From Nocardia araoensis NBRC 100135 (GTDB lineage: Bacteria > Actinomycetota > Actinomycetes > Mycobacteriales > Mycobacteriaceae), in assembly GCF_000308435.1 (NCBI RefSeq), contig NZ_BAFR01000204.1, positions 62,001 to 126,000 on the forward strand: a stretch of 64,000 bases of DNA. The letters run 5' to 3'. The translations under genes were made by a program, and so were the position numbers. The notes under the pieces are model-generated. The model saw nothing but the letters and a program-made list of their open reading frames with translations, had not been told where the DNA came from and made no database searches. Each line of letters begins with the position of its first letter. Positions within the stretch are counted from its first letter, which is position 1. Below are positions 1 through 7,649 of this stretch, one piece after another.

Positions 1-1003
1 TGTGTTTCGTCGACAGCCTTGCGGGCGCCCCGTCACCGGGGAAGCCCTTGGCGAAACCCGCCCGCTCGATGAGCCAGCCCGCGGAGAACTTGACCCCGTC
101 CTGCGCCGGGTAGGTCGGCACCGCGACGTCGCCCACGTGAGCCGCGATCGCGGCGCGCACCTGGGCCACTCGCTCCGGCGCGACCACCGGATTGGTGAAA
201 AAGGAACCAGCACTCCAGGTGTCGTGGTCGGCGGGATCGAGCACCATGCCCTTGCCCGCACGCAACCGCAGCACCGCCTCCCGCACCTGCGCCGCGGGGC
301 GGGACTCGCCGTCCGAAGCGCCCAGCACCGAGGCCAGCTCGCCGTAACGCAGCGGCACGCTGGAACCGTCGGCGCGCAGCGCGAACTCGACCGCCAGCAC
401 GACGGCGTCGTCGCGGTGCTTGAGCACGCTGGTGCGGTAACCGAAGCCGAGTTCGCCCGGTTGCACCCAACGGATCTCGCCGCTGCCGCGATCCAGCAGG
501 CGTACTCGGCGCAGCAGGTTCGCCACTTCCGCGCCGTAGGCGCCGACGTTCTGCACGGGCGTCGCCCCCGCCGAGCCGGGAATGCCGGACAGGCACTCCA
601 ATCCCCCGAAGCCCGCCTCGACCGTCGCGCGCACGACGGCGTCCCAGTTCGCGCCCGCCTCGGCGAGCACACCACCGTCGCCGATGTCGACGCCGGTGGT
701 GGCGACCCGGACCACGACACCGTCGAAGCCGTCGTCGCCGATGAGCAGATTGGAGCCGCCCGCGAGCAACAGCACCGGGACGCCCGCCGCGTCCAGCGCG
801 CGCACCGTGGCGACCAAGGCGTCGGTCGTCGCGCATTCGGCGACCAGGGCGGGCCCGCCGACCCGCAGCGTGGTCAGCTCCGCCAGCCGCACATCGGCGC
901 GCAGCCGCGCACCGGTACCGGCGAGGAGGTCCGACGGCGCCACTCGTGAAGTTCGCACGGTGGTAAACGGTAGCGTGCGCACCGATGGCGGATCGGACAG
1001 CAT
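1..1003 (-). CDS. murB: UDP-N-acetylenolpyruvoylglucosamine reductase MurB (C-terminus cut by window edge)
   Basis: Cytoplasmic flavoenzyme that reduces UDP-GlcNAc-enolpyruvate to UDP-MurNAc with NADPH, an essential step in peptidoglycan precursor synthesis. The N-terminal region carries ELTTLRVGGPA, the FAD-binding PCMH signature of MurB. Near the window edge the protein reads FSAGWLIERAGFAKG and then LSTKH, the typical MurB C-terminal region, so only the last residues are missing. ATG at 1003 is chosen; an in-frame GTG at 958 is an alternative. In M. tuberculosis murB (Rv0482) likewise sits near DUF2505, deoC and hbhA genes. Family assignment is firm; the exact start is not. Confidence 0.93.
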   Translation of the reverse strand, partial: MLSDPPSVRTLPFTTVRTSRVAPSDLLAGTGARLRADVRLAELTTLRVGGPALVAECATTDALVATVRALDAAGVPVLLLAGGSNLLIGDDGFDGVVVRVATTGVDIGDGGVLAEAGANWDAVVRATVEAGFGGLECLSGIPGSAGATPVQNVGAYGAEVANLLRRVRLLDRGSGEIRWVQPGELGFGYRTSVLKHRDDAVVLAVEFALRADGSSVPLRYGELASVLGASDGESRPAAQVREAVLRLRAGKGMVLDPADHDTWSAGSFFTNPVVAPERVAQVRAAIAAHVGDVAVPTYPAQDGVKFSAGWLIERAGFAKGFPGDGAPARLSTKH

Positions 1004-1030
1004 GAATCGTGGGACTCGAGCGCTACACGG

Positions 1031-1036
1031 TAGCGT
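1031..1036 (+). promoter_or_regulatory. -10 box of a probable leaderless promoter
   Basis: TAGCGT fits the actinobacterial TANNNT -10 consensus and ends 8 nt before the ATG of the following DUF2505 gene. No purine-rich ribosome-binding site fits in that space, so transcription probably starts at or next to the start codon. A near copy with the same spacing precedes the paralogue at 1651. Confidence 0.55.
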
Positions 1037-1044
1037 GTGGACCC

Positions 1045-1530
1045 ATGGCTACACCGCTGGCGTACACGGCCCGCTATACCCATCCGACCGCCGCGGTACG
1101 CGCGGCCTTCGCGAACGACCAGTACTGGAAGGATCGCATCGCGGAGGTCGGCGGCCCGAACGCCCGGCTGGAGTCGGTCACCGTCAGCGGTGACGATGTG
1201 CGCGTCGAGATGGTGCAGGCCATCGCCGCCGAACGGCTCCCCGCCGCGATCACCGCGGTGCGGCCCGGCGATCTGATCATCCCGCGCGTCGAACACTGGA
1301 CCGGGGACCAGGCCACCTTCGAAGCCCGCGTCGAGGGCGCGCCCGCCGAGGTCCGCGGCGCCATCGCCCTGGCCGCCGACGGCTCCGGCGCCGTGATCAC
1401 GGTCGACGGCACCATCGAGGTGAAGATTCCGCTGTTCGGCAGCAAGATCGAAAAGGCGATCGCGGAGCACCTCACCGAGCTGCTGAAGAACGAGGCGGAG
1501 TTCACCGATAAGTGGCTCGCGGCACACTGA
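1045..1530 (+). CDS. DUF2505 family protein (first of a tandem pair)
   Basis: A 161-residue cytoplasmic protein of the DUF2505 family; no biochemical role is established that I know of. It opens PLAYTARYTHPTAAVRAAF and includes YWKDRIAEVGG, matching the neighbouring paralogue in the opening SARY/TARY segment and in the closing EAEFT segment. No signal peptide or membrane segment is visible. The family's size and hydrophobic pattern recall START/SRPBCC-like ligand-binding folds, which is inference. The ATG at 1045 is chosen because a TAGCGT box lies 8 nt upstream; an in-frame GTG at 1009 would place the promoter inside the gene. Divergent from murB, as Rv0481c is near Rv0482 in M. tuberculosis. 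Confidence 0.85.
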   Translation: MATPLAYTARYTHPTAAVRAAFANDQYWKDRIAEVGGPNARLESVTVSGDDVRVEMVQAIAAERLPAAITAVRPGDLIIPRVEHWTGDQATFEARVEGAPAEVRGAIALAADGSGAVITVDGTIEVKIPLFGSKIEKAIAEHLTELLKNEAEFTDKWLAAH

Positions 1531-1636
1531 CCGGCCTCGCGAGCACGTAACTGTTCGAGATCACATCGTGCGGTCCCGGCCTTCGTGTCGGTTCCACACT
1601 CCACCCGCCCGCCGAGGTCGGCGCCACCGTCCCCGG

Positions 1637-1642
1637 TAACGT
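1637..1642 (+). promoter_or_regulatory. -10 box of a probable leaderless promoter
   Basis: TAACGT, 8 nt before the ATG at 1651, in the same arrangement as the box at 1031. It supports separate transcription of the second DUF2505 gene although the two genes are only 120 bp apart. Confidence 0.55.
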
Positions 1643-1650
1643 GTGAGCCC

Positions 1651-2172
1651 ATGGCACGCCGATTGGACTACTCCGCCCGCTATCCGCTGCATACCACAAA
1701 AGAGCTGTACGCGGCGCTGTCGAACCGCGATTACTGGGATGCGCGGATGGGAGAGATGCGGAAGTACACCCCCGGCAACGAGGTGGTCAGGCTGGAGGCG
1801 ACCGACGACGGGATCACCGTCGAACTGCACCACGTCCTGCCCCGCGACATGCTGCCGGAGATCGCCCAGACGGTGATGCGCAAGGACATGGTGATCACCC
1901 GCAAGGAGTTCTACAGCCCGTACGACGCGGAAGAGACCACCGGTAAGTACTCGGCGTCCATCCCCGCCGGTCCCGGCAGCCTCGGCGGCACCATCCGCCT
2001 GTTCCCCACCGACACCGGCTGCACCATGCGGTTCTCGTCGGAGGCGAAGGTGTTCATCCCCATGGTCGGTCCGCGCCTGGAGCAGCTGATGCTGGTGAAC
2101 CTGGTCGACCTGTTCCGCGGCGAGGCCGAGTTCACGGTGCAGTGGCTGGAAGAACAGCACCCCACTCGCTGA
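1651..2172 (+). CDS. DUF2505 family protein (second of a tandem pair)
   Basis: A 173-residue paralogue of the preceding gene. Both share the opening YSARY/YTARY segment, a YWDAR/YWKDR motif near residue 30, and an EAEFTVQWL/EAEFTDKWL ending. The pair probably arose by tandem duplication. No membrane segment or signal peptide is seen. The start is set by the TAACGT box 8 nt upstream. The methyltransferase gene downstream overlaps its last 31 bases, suggesting translational coupling. Function unknown. Confidence 0.86.
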   Translation: MARRLDYSARYPLHTTKELYAALSNRDYWDARMGEMRKYTPGNEVVRLEATDDGITVELHHVLPRDMLPEIAQTVMRKDMVITRKEFYSPYDAEETTGKYSASIPAGPGSLGGTIRLFPTDTGCTMRFSSEAKVFIPMVGPRLEQLMLVNLVDLFRGEAEFTVQWLEEQHPTR

Positions 2173-2948
2173 CCAAACCGGTCGGCACCATCACTCGTGG
2201 CACCACCGCCGTCAACCGTCTCCGCCGCAGCGACCGCTGGCTGATCAACGACGAATCCGTCGCCGACCGGCTGCGCGTCGCGCCCGATCCGCTGGTCGTC
2301 GACCTCGGGTACGGCGCGAGTCCGTGGACCACGTTCGAGCTGGCCGCTCGGCTGCGCACGATCCGCCCCGACGTGCGGGTGGTCGGCTTGGAGATCGACC
2401 CGCAACGGGTGGTGCCCGGCCGCGACGGCGTCACCTTCGCACGCGGCGGGTTCGAATTGGCCGGGCTGCGACCGGTTCTCGTGCGCGCCTTCAACGTGCT
2501 GCGGCAGTATCCGGAATCGGCGGTCGGCGAGGCATGGTCGACGGTGCTGGCCGGGCTGGCGCCGGACGGCGTGCTGGTCGACGGCACCTGCGACGAATTG
2601 GGCAGGCGCTGCGCATGGATCCTGCTCGACCGGGACGGGCCGCGCTCGCTCACGCTGGCCTGGGACCCTTTCACCGTCGAGCGCCCCTCCGACCTCGCCG
2701 AACGCTTGCCGAAGGCGTTGATCCACCGCAACATCCCAGGCGAACCGATCCACGCGCTGCTGACCGCCGCGGATCGCGCGTGGGCCCACGCCGCGCCGAT
2801 GGCGCCGTACGGCCCCCGCGTCCGCTGGCGCGCGGCAGCGCGGGCACTGCACGCGGAAGGTTTCCCGATCCGCCACTACCGCCGCCGCCTGCGCGACAAC
2901 GTGCTCTCGGTGCCGTGGTCGGCGGTGGCGCCGCTCGCTCCGAGCTAG
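2142..2948 (+). CDS. class I SAM-dependent methyltransferase-like protein
   Basis: A 268-residue protein with a Rossmann-type SAM-binding core. LVVDLGYGASPWTT (residues about 50-63) is motif I, and RVVGLEIDPQRV with an acidic residue at the end of strand 2 is the second SAM contact. Substrate unknown. It starts at a GTG inside the end of the DUF2505 gene; no other in-frame ATG or GTG is convenient before the conserved RSDRWL segment, so coupling to the upstream gene is likely. The C-terminus is rich in Arg. Nothing next to it identifies a substrate. Confidence 0.8.
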   Translation: MAGRTAPHSLTKPVGTITRGTTAVNRLRRSDRWLINDESVADRLRVAPDPLVVDLGYGASPWTTFELAARLRTIRPDVRVVGLEIDPQRVVPGRDGVTFARGGFELAGLRPVLVRAFNVLRQYPESAVGEAWSTVLAGLAPDGVLVDGTCDELGRRCAWILLDRDGPRSLTLAWDPFTVERPSDLAERLPKALIHRNIPGEPIHALLTAADRAWAHAAPMAPYGPRVRWRAAARALHAEGFPIRHYRRRLRDNVLSVPWSAVAPLAPS

Positions 2949-2958
2949 CGCAGTTTCG

Positions 2959-3567
2959 TCACGCTACGGCAAGCGCCTGGTACACCCGTCGTGCGGCGCG
3001 CGGCGACAAGCGCGCCCCCGCGTCGGTGATCTCCTCGCCCGCGCACCGGTGGATGGCGACCGCGTCGGCCACCACCTCGTTCAAGGCGGACTGCCCGATA
3101 TCGGCCTCGGCCAGATCGAGCACCGTGCGCACCGGAGTCGTCACCAGGAACGCGCCTGCCGATTCCACGTCGGCGGCAGTCAGCGCGCGGCGCACGACCA
3201 CCAGCCGCGGCGTCACCGGCGGACGTCCCGCGCGCGCCGACAGATGCAGGAAACGCGGGTGCAGACTGCCGAGCCCGTGCAGGTCCGCCGCACTCTGATG
3301 GGAGACGACCGCGGCGCCGTCGAACCAGGCCGCCCACATCGCGTATTCGTCGAGCGGGCCTTCCGGCCATCCGGCCAATCGCAGCATGCCGACTCCCGCC
3401 CTGGTCACCGAACCGTCCCCGAGAGCCGCTCGCACCCGCGCTCCGCACCCGGTGCGCAGCACCTGGCGGGTCGTGAAGAAACCGGCGTGCCGACCAGCCC
3501 AGCGGCGCAGAACACGCCATCCTTGTTCCGCGGACCCCATCGCGCGGCTTGCCGCTTCGCCAGCCAT
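2959..3567 (-). CDS. AbiEi-type antitoxin/DNA-binding domain protein
   Basis: A 202-residue protein of the type IV toxin-antitoxin AbiEi antitoxin-like family common in actinomycetes. An N-terminal winged-helix region (AGRHAGFFTTRQVLRTG, about residues 20-36) is followed by the conserved segment VVSHQSAADLHGL and a C-terminal stretch FLVTTPVRTVLDLAE. In the canonical AbiE system AbiEi represses the operon and AbiEii is a nucleotidyltransferase toxin; no AbiEii is next to it, so it may be an orphan regulator. The ATG at 3567 follows a TAGCCT -10 box by 7 nt; ATGs at 3573 and 3540 are alternatives. Confidence 0.75.
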   Translation of the reverse strand: MAGEAASRAMGSAEQGWRVLRRWAGRHAGFFTTRQVLRTGCGARVRAALGDGSVTRAGVGMLRLAGWPEGPLDEYAMWAAWFDGAAVVSHQSAADLHGLGSLHPRFLHLSARAGRPPVTPRLVVVRRALTAADVESAGAFLVTTPVRTVLDLAEADIGQSALNEVVADAVAIHRCAGEEITDAGARLSPRAARRVYQALAVA

Positions 3568-3574
3568 GCGCATC

Positions 3575-3580
3575 AGGCTA
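3575..3580 (-). promoter_or_regulatory. -10 box, probable leaderless promoter
   Basis: On the minus strand TAGCCT is followed after 7 nt by the ATG at 3567 of the AbiEi-like gene. The spacing is like that of the other leaderless starts in the window and favours this start over the ATG at 3573, which would leave only 1 nt. Confidence 0.4.
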
Positions 3581-3666
3581 CGCTCGCATTTTGTGCTTCA
3601 TGTCACATTCGAACCCCTCACTGCCTCCTCAGAGACGGCACAGAAAGGTCGGGAAGAATTTCGGCC

Positions 3667-4389
3667 ATGAGTACGAACGCAACCTCAACCTCGACGATCA
3701 ACCGGCGGACCCTGCTGATCGCCCTGACCGTGGTAGCGATTCTGCTCGCCACGGTCTTGGTGGGCGGCGAGGCCTACGCCAGGCACACGGTGTCGAACTG
3801 CATCAGCTCGCAGTTCGAGAAGGAGATGGGGTCGAAGATCGACGTGAGCTTCGGGCCCAAGCCGATGCTGCTCACCTGGATCGACGGCAAGGTGCCTTCG
3901 GTGAAGGTGGACAGCGCCGACTCCAAGTTCGGCCCCGCCGTCGGGATGGTGGTGCACGCCGTCTTCCGTGACGTCGACGTCGACGACCACAGCGGGGGCC
4001 GGATCGGCAGTTCCTCGGCCGACGTCTCCTGGAGCAACGAGGGGATCAAGGAGACCCTCGGCGGCATGGTCAGCGGAGTGAGCTCCTCGGAGAGTACCGG
4101 CATGCTCACCCTGTCGGTGCTCGGCGGCTTCGCCGAACTCCAACTGAAGCCGCAGATCGTGAACGGCACGGTGCACGTGGAGACGATGTCGGCGGAGTTG
4201 CTCGGCATCGGCCTGCCCGCCGACCTGGTGCAGGGCATCGTCGACCTGTTCACCAAGAGCCTGGAGAGCTACCCGCTCGGCATGACGGCGACCGACCTGA
4301 AGGTCACCGACTCCGGCGTCGACGTCCACCTCTCCGGTGGGCCTACCCAGCTCGAGCCCGCGGGCAACAGCTCCGACACGCGCTGCTGA
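3667..4389 (+). CDS. DUF2993 (LmeA-like) membrane-anchored protein
   Basis: A 240-residue protein with one N-terminal membrane helix or uncleaved signal (LLIALTVVAILLATVLV, about residues 16-32), then a DUF2993 domain. DUF2993 includes mycobacterial LmeA, a periplasmic phospholipid-binding protein involved in lipomannan/mannan elongation. The conserved start of the mature part, ARHTVSNCISSQFEKEMGS, and an alternating beta-strand pattern are visible. Probably exported and facing the cell wall. Divergent from the AbiEi-like gene. Family is clear; the ligand is unknown. Confidence 0.82.
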   Translation: MSTNATSTSTINRRTLLIALTVVAILLATVLVGGEAYARHTVSNCISSQFEKEMGSKIDVSFGPKPMLLTWIDGKVPSVKVDSADSKFGPAVGMVVHAVFRDVDVDDHSGGRIGSSSADVSWSNEGIKETLGGMVSGVSSSESTGMLTLSVLGGFAELQLKPQIVNGTVHVETMSAELLGIGLPADLVQGIVDLFTKSLESYPLGMTATDLKVTDSGVDVHLSGGPTQLEPAGNSSDTRC

Positions 4390-4457
4390 ACGCGCACCGC
4401 GGCAAGGTCTTCGCGGCGACGAGCTTCGGTGAACTCCACGAACGTTCGGGCCGATGG

Positions 4458-5126
4458 TCAGAGCGGGAAACCGTCGAGCACTTCACGCGATTTCGACAGC
4501 CCCAGCCGGGTCGCGCCCGCCGCGATCATCTCCGCGGCCGCCTCGGCGGTCCGGATGCCGCCACTGGCCTTGACGCCGAGCCGGTCGCCGACCGTCTCGG
4601 CCATCAACCGCACCGCGTGCGCGCTCGCGCCGCCCGCGGGATGAAATCCCGTGGAGGTCTTCACGAAATCGGCTCCCGCGCGCTCGGCGACCCGGCACAC
4701 CTGCACGATCGCCTCGTCCGGCAGCGCGGCGGATTCGATGATCACTTTCAACAGCGCCCGATCACCGACCGCCTCGCGGACCGTGACGATGTCGGACAGC
4801 ACCGCCGTGTGATCACCCGCGCGAGCCGCGCCGACGTCGATGACCATGTCCACCTCGGCGGCGCCCTGATCCACCGCGAGCCGCGCCTCGGCGCCCTTGA
4901 CCAGCGAATGATGCTTCCCGGAAGGGAATCCGGCGACCGTCGCGACCACCAGTCCCGGCGCGCGCACCGGCAACATGGACGGCGATACACAGATCGCGAG
5001 CACGCCCAGCGCCCGCGCGTCTTCGATCAACGCGCCGACCTGCGCGGGAGTCGCCTCCGGGGCGAGCAACGTGTGATCGATCATGGCGGCCACTTCGGCC
5101 CTGGTCAGCGACGTGGAACTTGCCAT
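4458..5126 (-). CDS. deoC: deoxyribose-phosphate aldolase
   Basis: A 222-residue class I aldolase that splits 2-deoxyribose 5-phosphate into glyceraldehyde 3-phosphate and acetaldehyde in deoxynucleoside catabolism. Visible landmarks are IDHTLLAPEAT near the N-terminus, EVDMVIDVGA, the lysine in LLKVIIES, the Schiff-base lysine in FVKTSTGF and the lysine in VKASGGIRT. Length is normal for the family. The ATG at 5126 is chosen because the in-frame upstream stretch reads as low-complexity Arg-rich sequence. M. tuberculosis deoC (Rv0478c) lies in the same neighbourhood as hbhA and murB. Confidence 0.95.
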   Translation of the reverse strand: MASSTSLTRAEVAAMIDHTLLAPEATPAQVGALIEDARALGVLAICVSPSMLPVRAPGLVVATVAGFPSGKHHSLVKGAEARLAVDQGAAEVDMVIDVGAARAGDHTAVLSDIVTVREAVGDRALLKVIIESAALPDEAIVQVCRVAERAGADFVKTSTGFHPAGGASAHAVRLMAETVGDRLGVKASGGIRTAEAAAEMIAAGATRLGLSKSREVLDGFPL

Positions 5127-5236
5127 GGGGTCAGAGTCTGGCACACCGCGCGCGAATTCCGTTGCGCGCCTGGCAGCAGTTCGCGCACACTCGTAACTGA
5201 TGGCGCATCGGACAACGTGACGCCACGGTCGACTGA

Positions 5237-5242
5237 CTAACG
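5237..5242 (+). promoter_or_regulatory. -10 box upstream of the GNAT gene
   Basis: TAACGT lies about 40 nt before the GTG at 5282. A GGAGGA ribosome-binding site sits between them, so this promoter would make a short leader, unlike the leaderless TAACGT start at 1637. Confidence 0.4.
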
Positions 5243-5281
5243 TGTGCGGATGGGCCCTACTTCGTTCGGGAGGAGACGACC

Positions 5282-5821
5282 GTGCTGATCCGTCGCGAAC
5301 GCGTCGACGACGCCGCTGCGATCGCGGCGGTACATCGCAGCGCATTCGCGCCGCGCTATGCCCCCGCCGCGGCCGGTGACCGTCCCGACGCCGATCCGCC
5401 CGAGGTGGACTTGGTCGCGAAGTTGCGCAGTGACGAGGGCTGGATCCCGACGCTCTCGCTGGTGGCGATCGAGCACGACAGCGTGGTCGGCCACCTGTGC
5501 CTGACCAGAGCCGCTGTCGGCCCGTTCCCCGTGCTGGCGCTCGGCCCGATCGGCGTGCTCGCCGACCATCAGGGCTCCGGAGTCGGCTCGGCCCTCATGC
5601 ACGCGGCGCTCGGCGCCGCCGACGCCCTCGACGAACCGCTGATCGGCCTGCTCGGCAGCCTGGAGTTCTACCCGCGCTTCGGTTTCGTCCCCGCCGCCCG
5701 CTTCGGCATCACCCCCGACGACCCTGCGTGGATCAGCCACTTCCAGGTCCGCTCCCTGTCGGCCTACGACTCCCAGATCACCGGCGAATTCCATTACGCC
5801 GAACCGTTTTACAACCTCTGA
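5282..5821 (+). CDS. GNAT family N-acetyltransferase
   Basis: A 179-residue acetyltransferase of the Gcn5-related fold. The acetyl-CoA pyrophosphate loop is seen in LADHQGSGVGSALM (about residues 95-108), preceded by the LGPIGV strand and followed by LEFYPRFGFVPA, typical of YhbS-like members. Substrate unknown. The GTG at 5282 follows GGAGGA at a good distance and opens with the usual strand LIRRERVDDAAAI. It diverges from deoC; the shared 155-bp gap holds both promoters. Confidence 0.88.
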   Translation: MLIRRERVDDAAAIAAVHRSAFAPRYAPAAAGDRPDADPPEVDLVAKLRSDEGWIPTLSLVAIEHDSVVGHLCLTRAAVGPFPVLALGPIGVLADHQGSGVGSALMHAALGAADALDEPLIGLLGSLEFYPRFGFVPAARFGITPDDPAWISHFQVRSLSAYDSQITGEFHYAEPFYNL

Positions 5822-5929
5822 TCGCCCGCTCAGCTCAGGCGCCCGGCTGCGCAGACGAACTGCGCTGCAGGACGCCCAGCACGTCAGCCTGATGCACAAT
5901 CCTCGCCCTTGCCGAGTACGTAGACGACA

Positions 5930-6346
5930 CTAGGCCCACGGGTCGATGACGGGCACCCCGGCAGCTTTGAACGGCGCGGTATCGCGAGTGGCGACGGCCA
6001 TCCGAGCAGCACTAGCAGTCGCGGCGATATAGCCGTCGGCAATGCCGATCGCGGCTCCGGTAACGCGGGCCGCGGCCATGAGTTCGGCATACACCGCGGA
6101 GGTGGCGACATCGAAAGCGAGCACTCGCCCCGCGAATAGGGGCAACACGCGGGTTTCGAACCTGTCGCGCAGGTTGTCTCGCCGCCTGCCGGGAGGCATC
6201 GCGGCAATCCCGAACCGCAACTCGGCCACAGTGACGGCCGACAGGTAGAGAGTGCGCAGAGGTTGAGCGTTGATCCAAGCGACTACGCCAGGGTCCGGAG
6301 CCTTGCGCAGCGGTTCGGAGATCACATTCGTATCGAGAACGATCAC
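5930..6346 (-). CDS. VapC/FitB-like PIN-domain ribonuclease toxin
   Basis: A 138-residue PIN-domain toxin expected to cleave RNA with Mg2+ unless neutralised by its antitoxin. The acidic active-site residues are visible: Asp in VLDTNVISE (residue 5), Glu in VAELRFG, Asp in GIADGYIAATA, and Asp in TRDTAPF. The VISEPLRKAPDP segment is typical of the FitB branch. Its ATG overlaps the antitoxin stop by 4 bases, so the two are translated as a pair. A complete and probably functional module. Confidence 0.92.
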   Translation of the reverse strand: MIVLDTNVISEPLRKAPDPGVVAWINAQPLRTLYLSAVTVAELRFGIAAMPPGRRRDNLRDRFETRVLPLFAGRVLAFDVATSAVYAELMAAARVTGAAIGIADGYIAATASAARMAVATRDTAPFKAAGVPVIDPWA

Positions 6347-6594
6347 TCGAACTCCATAGGGCCAGCCGGCCGTCGATCACGAGCGTTCAACGCTTCGAAC
6401 TCGTCATCGGTGAGCTCGACCTCGCGCCCGATCTCCGCCAACAACGACCCGAGCTCGACCTGCGCCACAGGAGAAACGGCTTCGATGAGGATTGCCCGGA
6501 CTTCCGCCTCGGTGCTGCGTCCATGCTGCGCGGCACGTACGCGCAGGGCCTCACGGACGTCGTCAGGTAGATCACGAACGGTCAGCCTTGCCAT
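6343..6594 (-). CDS. FitA/VapB-like ribbon-helix-helix antitoxin
   Basis: An 83-residue antitoxin. The N-terminus RLTVRDLPDDVREALRVRAA is a ribbon-helix-helix DNA-binding domain of the FitA type (Arc-like), and HGRSTEAEVRAILIEAV continues its second helix. The acidic C-terminal tail (VELTDDEFEALNARD) is the expected toxin-binding segment. It is expected to bind VapC and repress the operon. ATG 6594 is chosen over GTG 6600 because the protein then begins directly with the DNA-binding strand. Confidence 0.9.
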   Translation of the reverse strand: MARLTVRDLPDDVREALRVRAAQHGRSTEAEVRAILIEAVSPVAQVELGSLLAEIGREVELTDDEFEALNARDRRPAGPMEFE

Positions 6595-6619
6595 ATCCAC
6601 TCACCCGCTCCAGTTGATA

Positions 6620-6635
6620 GCAATAGCGCCATTGC
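6620..6635. promoter_or_regulatory. candidate VapB/FitA operator
   Basis: A 16-bp near-perfect palindrome with arms GCAAT and ATTGC around an inner GC/GC pair, and one mismatched position per half. It lies 26 bp upstream of the antitoxin start, where an autoregulatory ribbon-helix-helix site is expected. Confidence 0.4.
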
Positions 6636-6739
6636 CTTCATTGACTCCAATCGTAGACCACACTGGAACTCGGAGCATTCTCTCGACATCGGCCCAGGCT
6701 CGGTGATCTGCGGACAGCGCACCTGAAAGGATGGTGCTC

Positions 6740-7630
6740 ATGAGTTCCGCTCCACCCGCCCTGGACGACCGCCGTTACGTGCTGACTCTCGGCTGCCCGG
6801 ATCGTCCGGGCATCATCGCCCGGATCACGTCGTTCATCGCCGAGTTCGGCGGCTCGATCGTGGAGGCGGGGTATCACTCCGACGCGGACACCGGCTGGTT
6901 CTTCACGCGTCAGGCGATCCGAGCCGCGACGGTGCCGTTCGGGATCGCGGAACTGCGTGACCGGTTCGCCGGGGTGGCGGCCGATCTCGGTCCGGAGACC
7001 GAATGGCAGCTACTGGACTCCGGCGCGCGCCGCCGCGCGGTCCTGCTGGTCAGCAAGGACGGCCATTGCCTGCACGACCTGCTCGGACGCGCCGTCAGCG
7101 GTGAGCTGCCCGCCACCATCGAGGCGGTGATCGGCAACCACCCGGATCTGGCGGCGATGACCGAGGCGCACGGAGTGAAGTTCCATCACGTGCCGTTTCC
7201 CAAGGACCCGGCCGAGCGCGGTCCCGCCTTCGAGGAAGTTCGCGCCCTGGTGGACGCGCACGATCCGCACGCGGTGGTACTGGCGCGATTCATGCAGGTG
7301 CTGCCGGCCGAGCTGTGCGAGCACTGGGCGGGCCGGGCGATCAACATCCATCACAGCTTCCTGCCCTCGTTCGTCGGCGCTCGCCCGTACCACCAGGCCT
7401 TCGCCCGCGGCGTGAAGCTGATCGGAGCCACCTGCCACTACGTGACCGCGGAACTGGACGCGGGCCCGATCATCGAGCAGGACGTCATCCGCATCGACCA
7501 CGCCGACGAAGTGCGCGACATGGTCCGCCAGGGCCGCGACATCGAGCGAGTGGTCCTGGCGCGCGGCCTGCGCTGGCACCTGGAGGGCCGCGTTCTTGTG
7601 CACGGCCGCCGGACGGTCGTCTTCTCCTGA
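6740..7630 (+). CDS. purU: formyltetrahydrofolate deformylase
   Basis: A 296-residue cytoplasmic enzyme that hydrolyses 10-formyltetrahydrofolate to formate and THF, balancing one-carbon pools and supplying formate for purine synthesis. An N-terminal ACT domain (about 10-85; LGCPDRPGIIARITSFIAE) precedes the formyltransferase-type catalytic domain, with INIHHSFLPSF near residue 200 and LDAGPIIEQD near 238 holding the catalytic Asn, His and Asp. The ATG at 6740 lies about 10 nt after AAAGGA; the upstream ATG at 6731 directly abuts that site and is unlikely. Convergent with the hydrolase at 7650. Confidence 0.95.
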   Translation: MSSAPPALDDRRYVLTLGCPDRPGIIARITSFIAEFGGSIVEAGYHSDADTGWFFTRQAIRAATVPFGIAELRDRFAGVAADLGPETEWQLLDSGARRRAVLLVSKDGHCLHDLLGRAVSGELPATIEAVIGNHPDLAAMTEAHGVKFHHVPFPKDPAERGPAFEEVRALVDAHDPHAVVLARFMQVLPAELCEHWAGRAINIHHSFLPSFVGARPYHQAFARGVKLIGATCHYVTAELDAGPIIEQDVIRIDHADEVRDMVRQGRDIERVVLARGLRWHLEGRVLVHGRRTVVFS

Positions 7631-7649
7631 CCGGCGCGAACCCGGAGCG

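Noticed and set aside
2..949. Long plus-strand frame opposite murB (315 codons)
   Set aside because: It is the antisense shadow of murB; the minus strand carries clear MurB motifs, and the plus frame is Arg/His-rich without any family pattern. Similar long antisense frames opposite metE, the xanthine dehydrogenase gene, aceA and the DUF6986 gene were dropped for the same reason.
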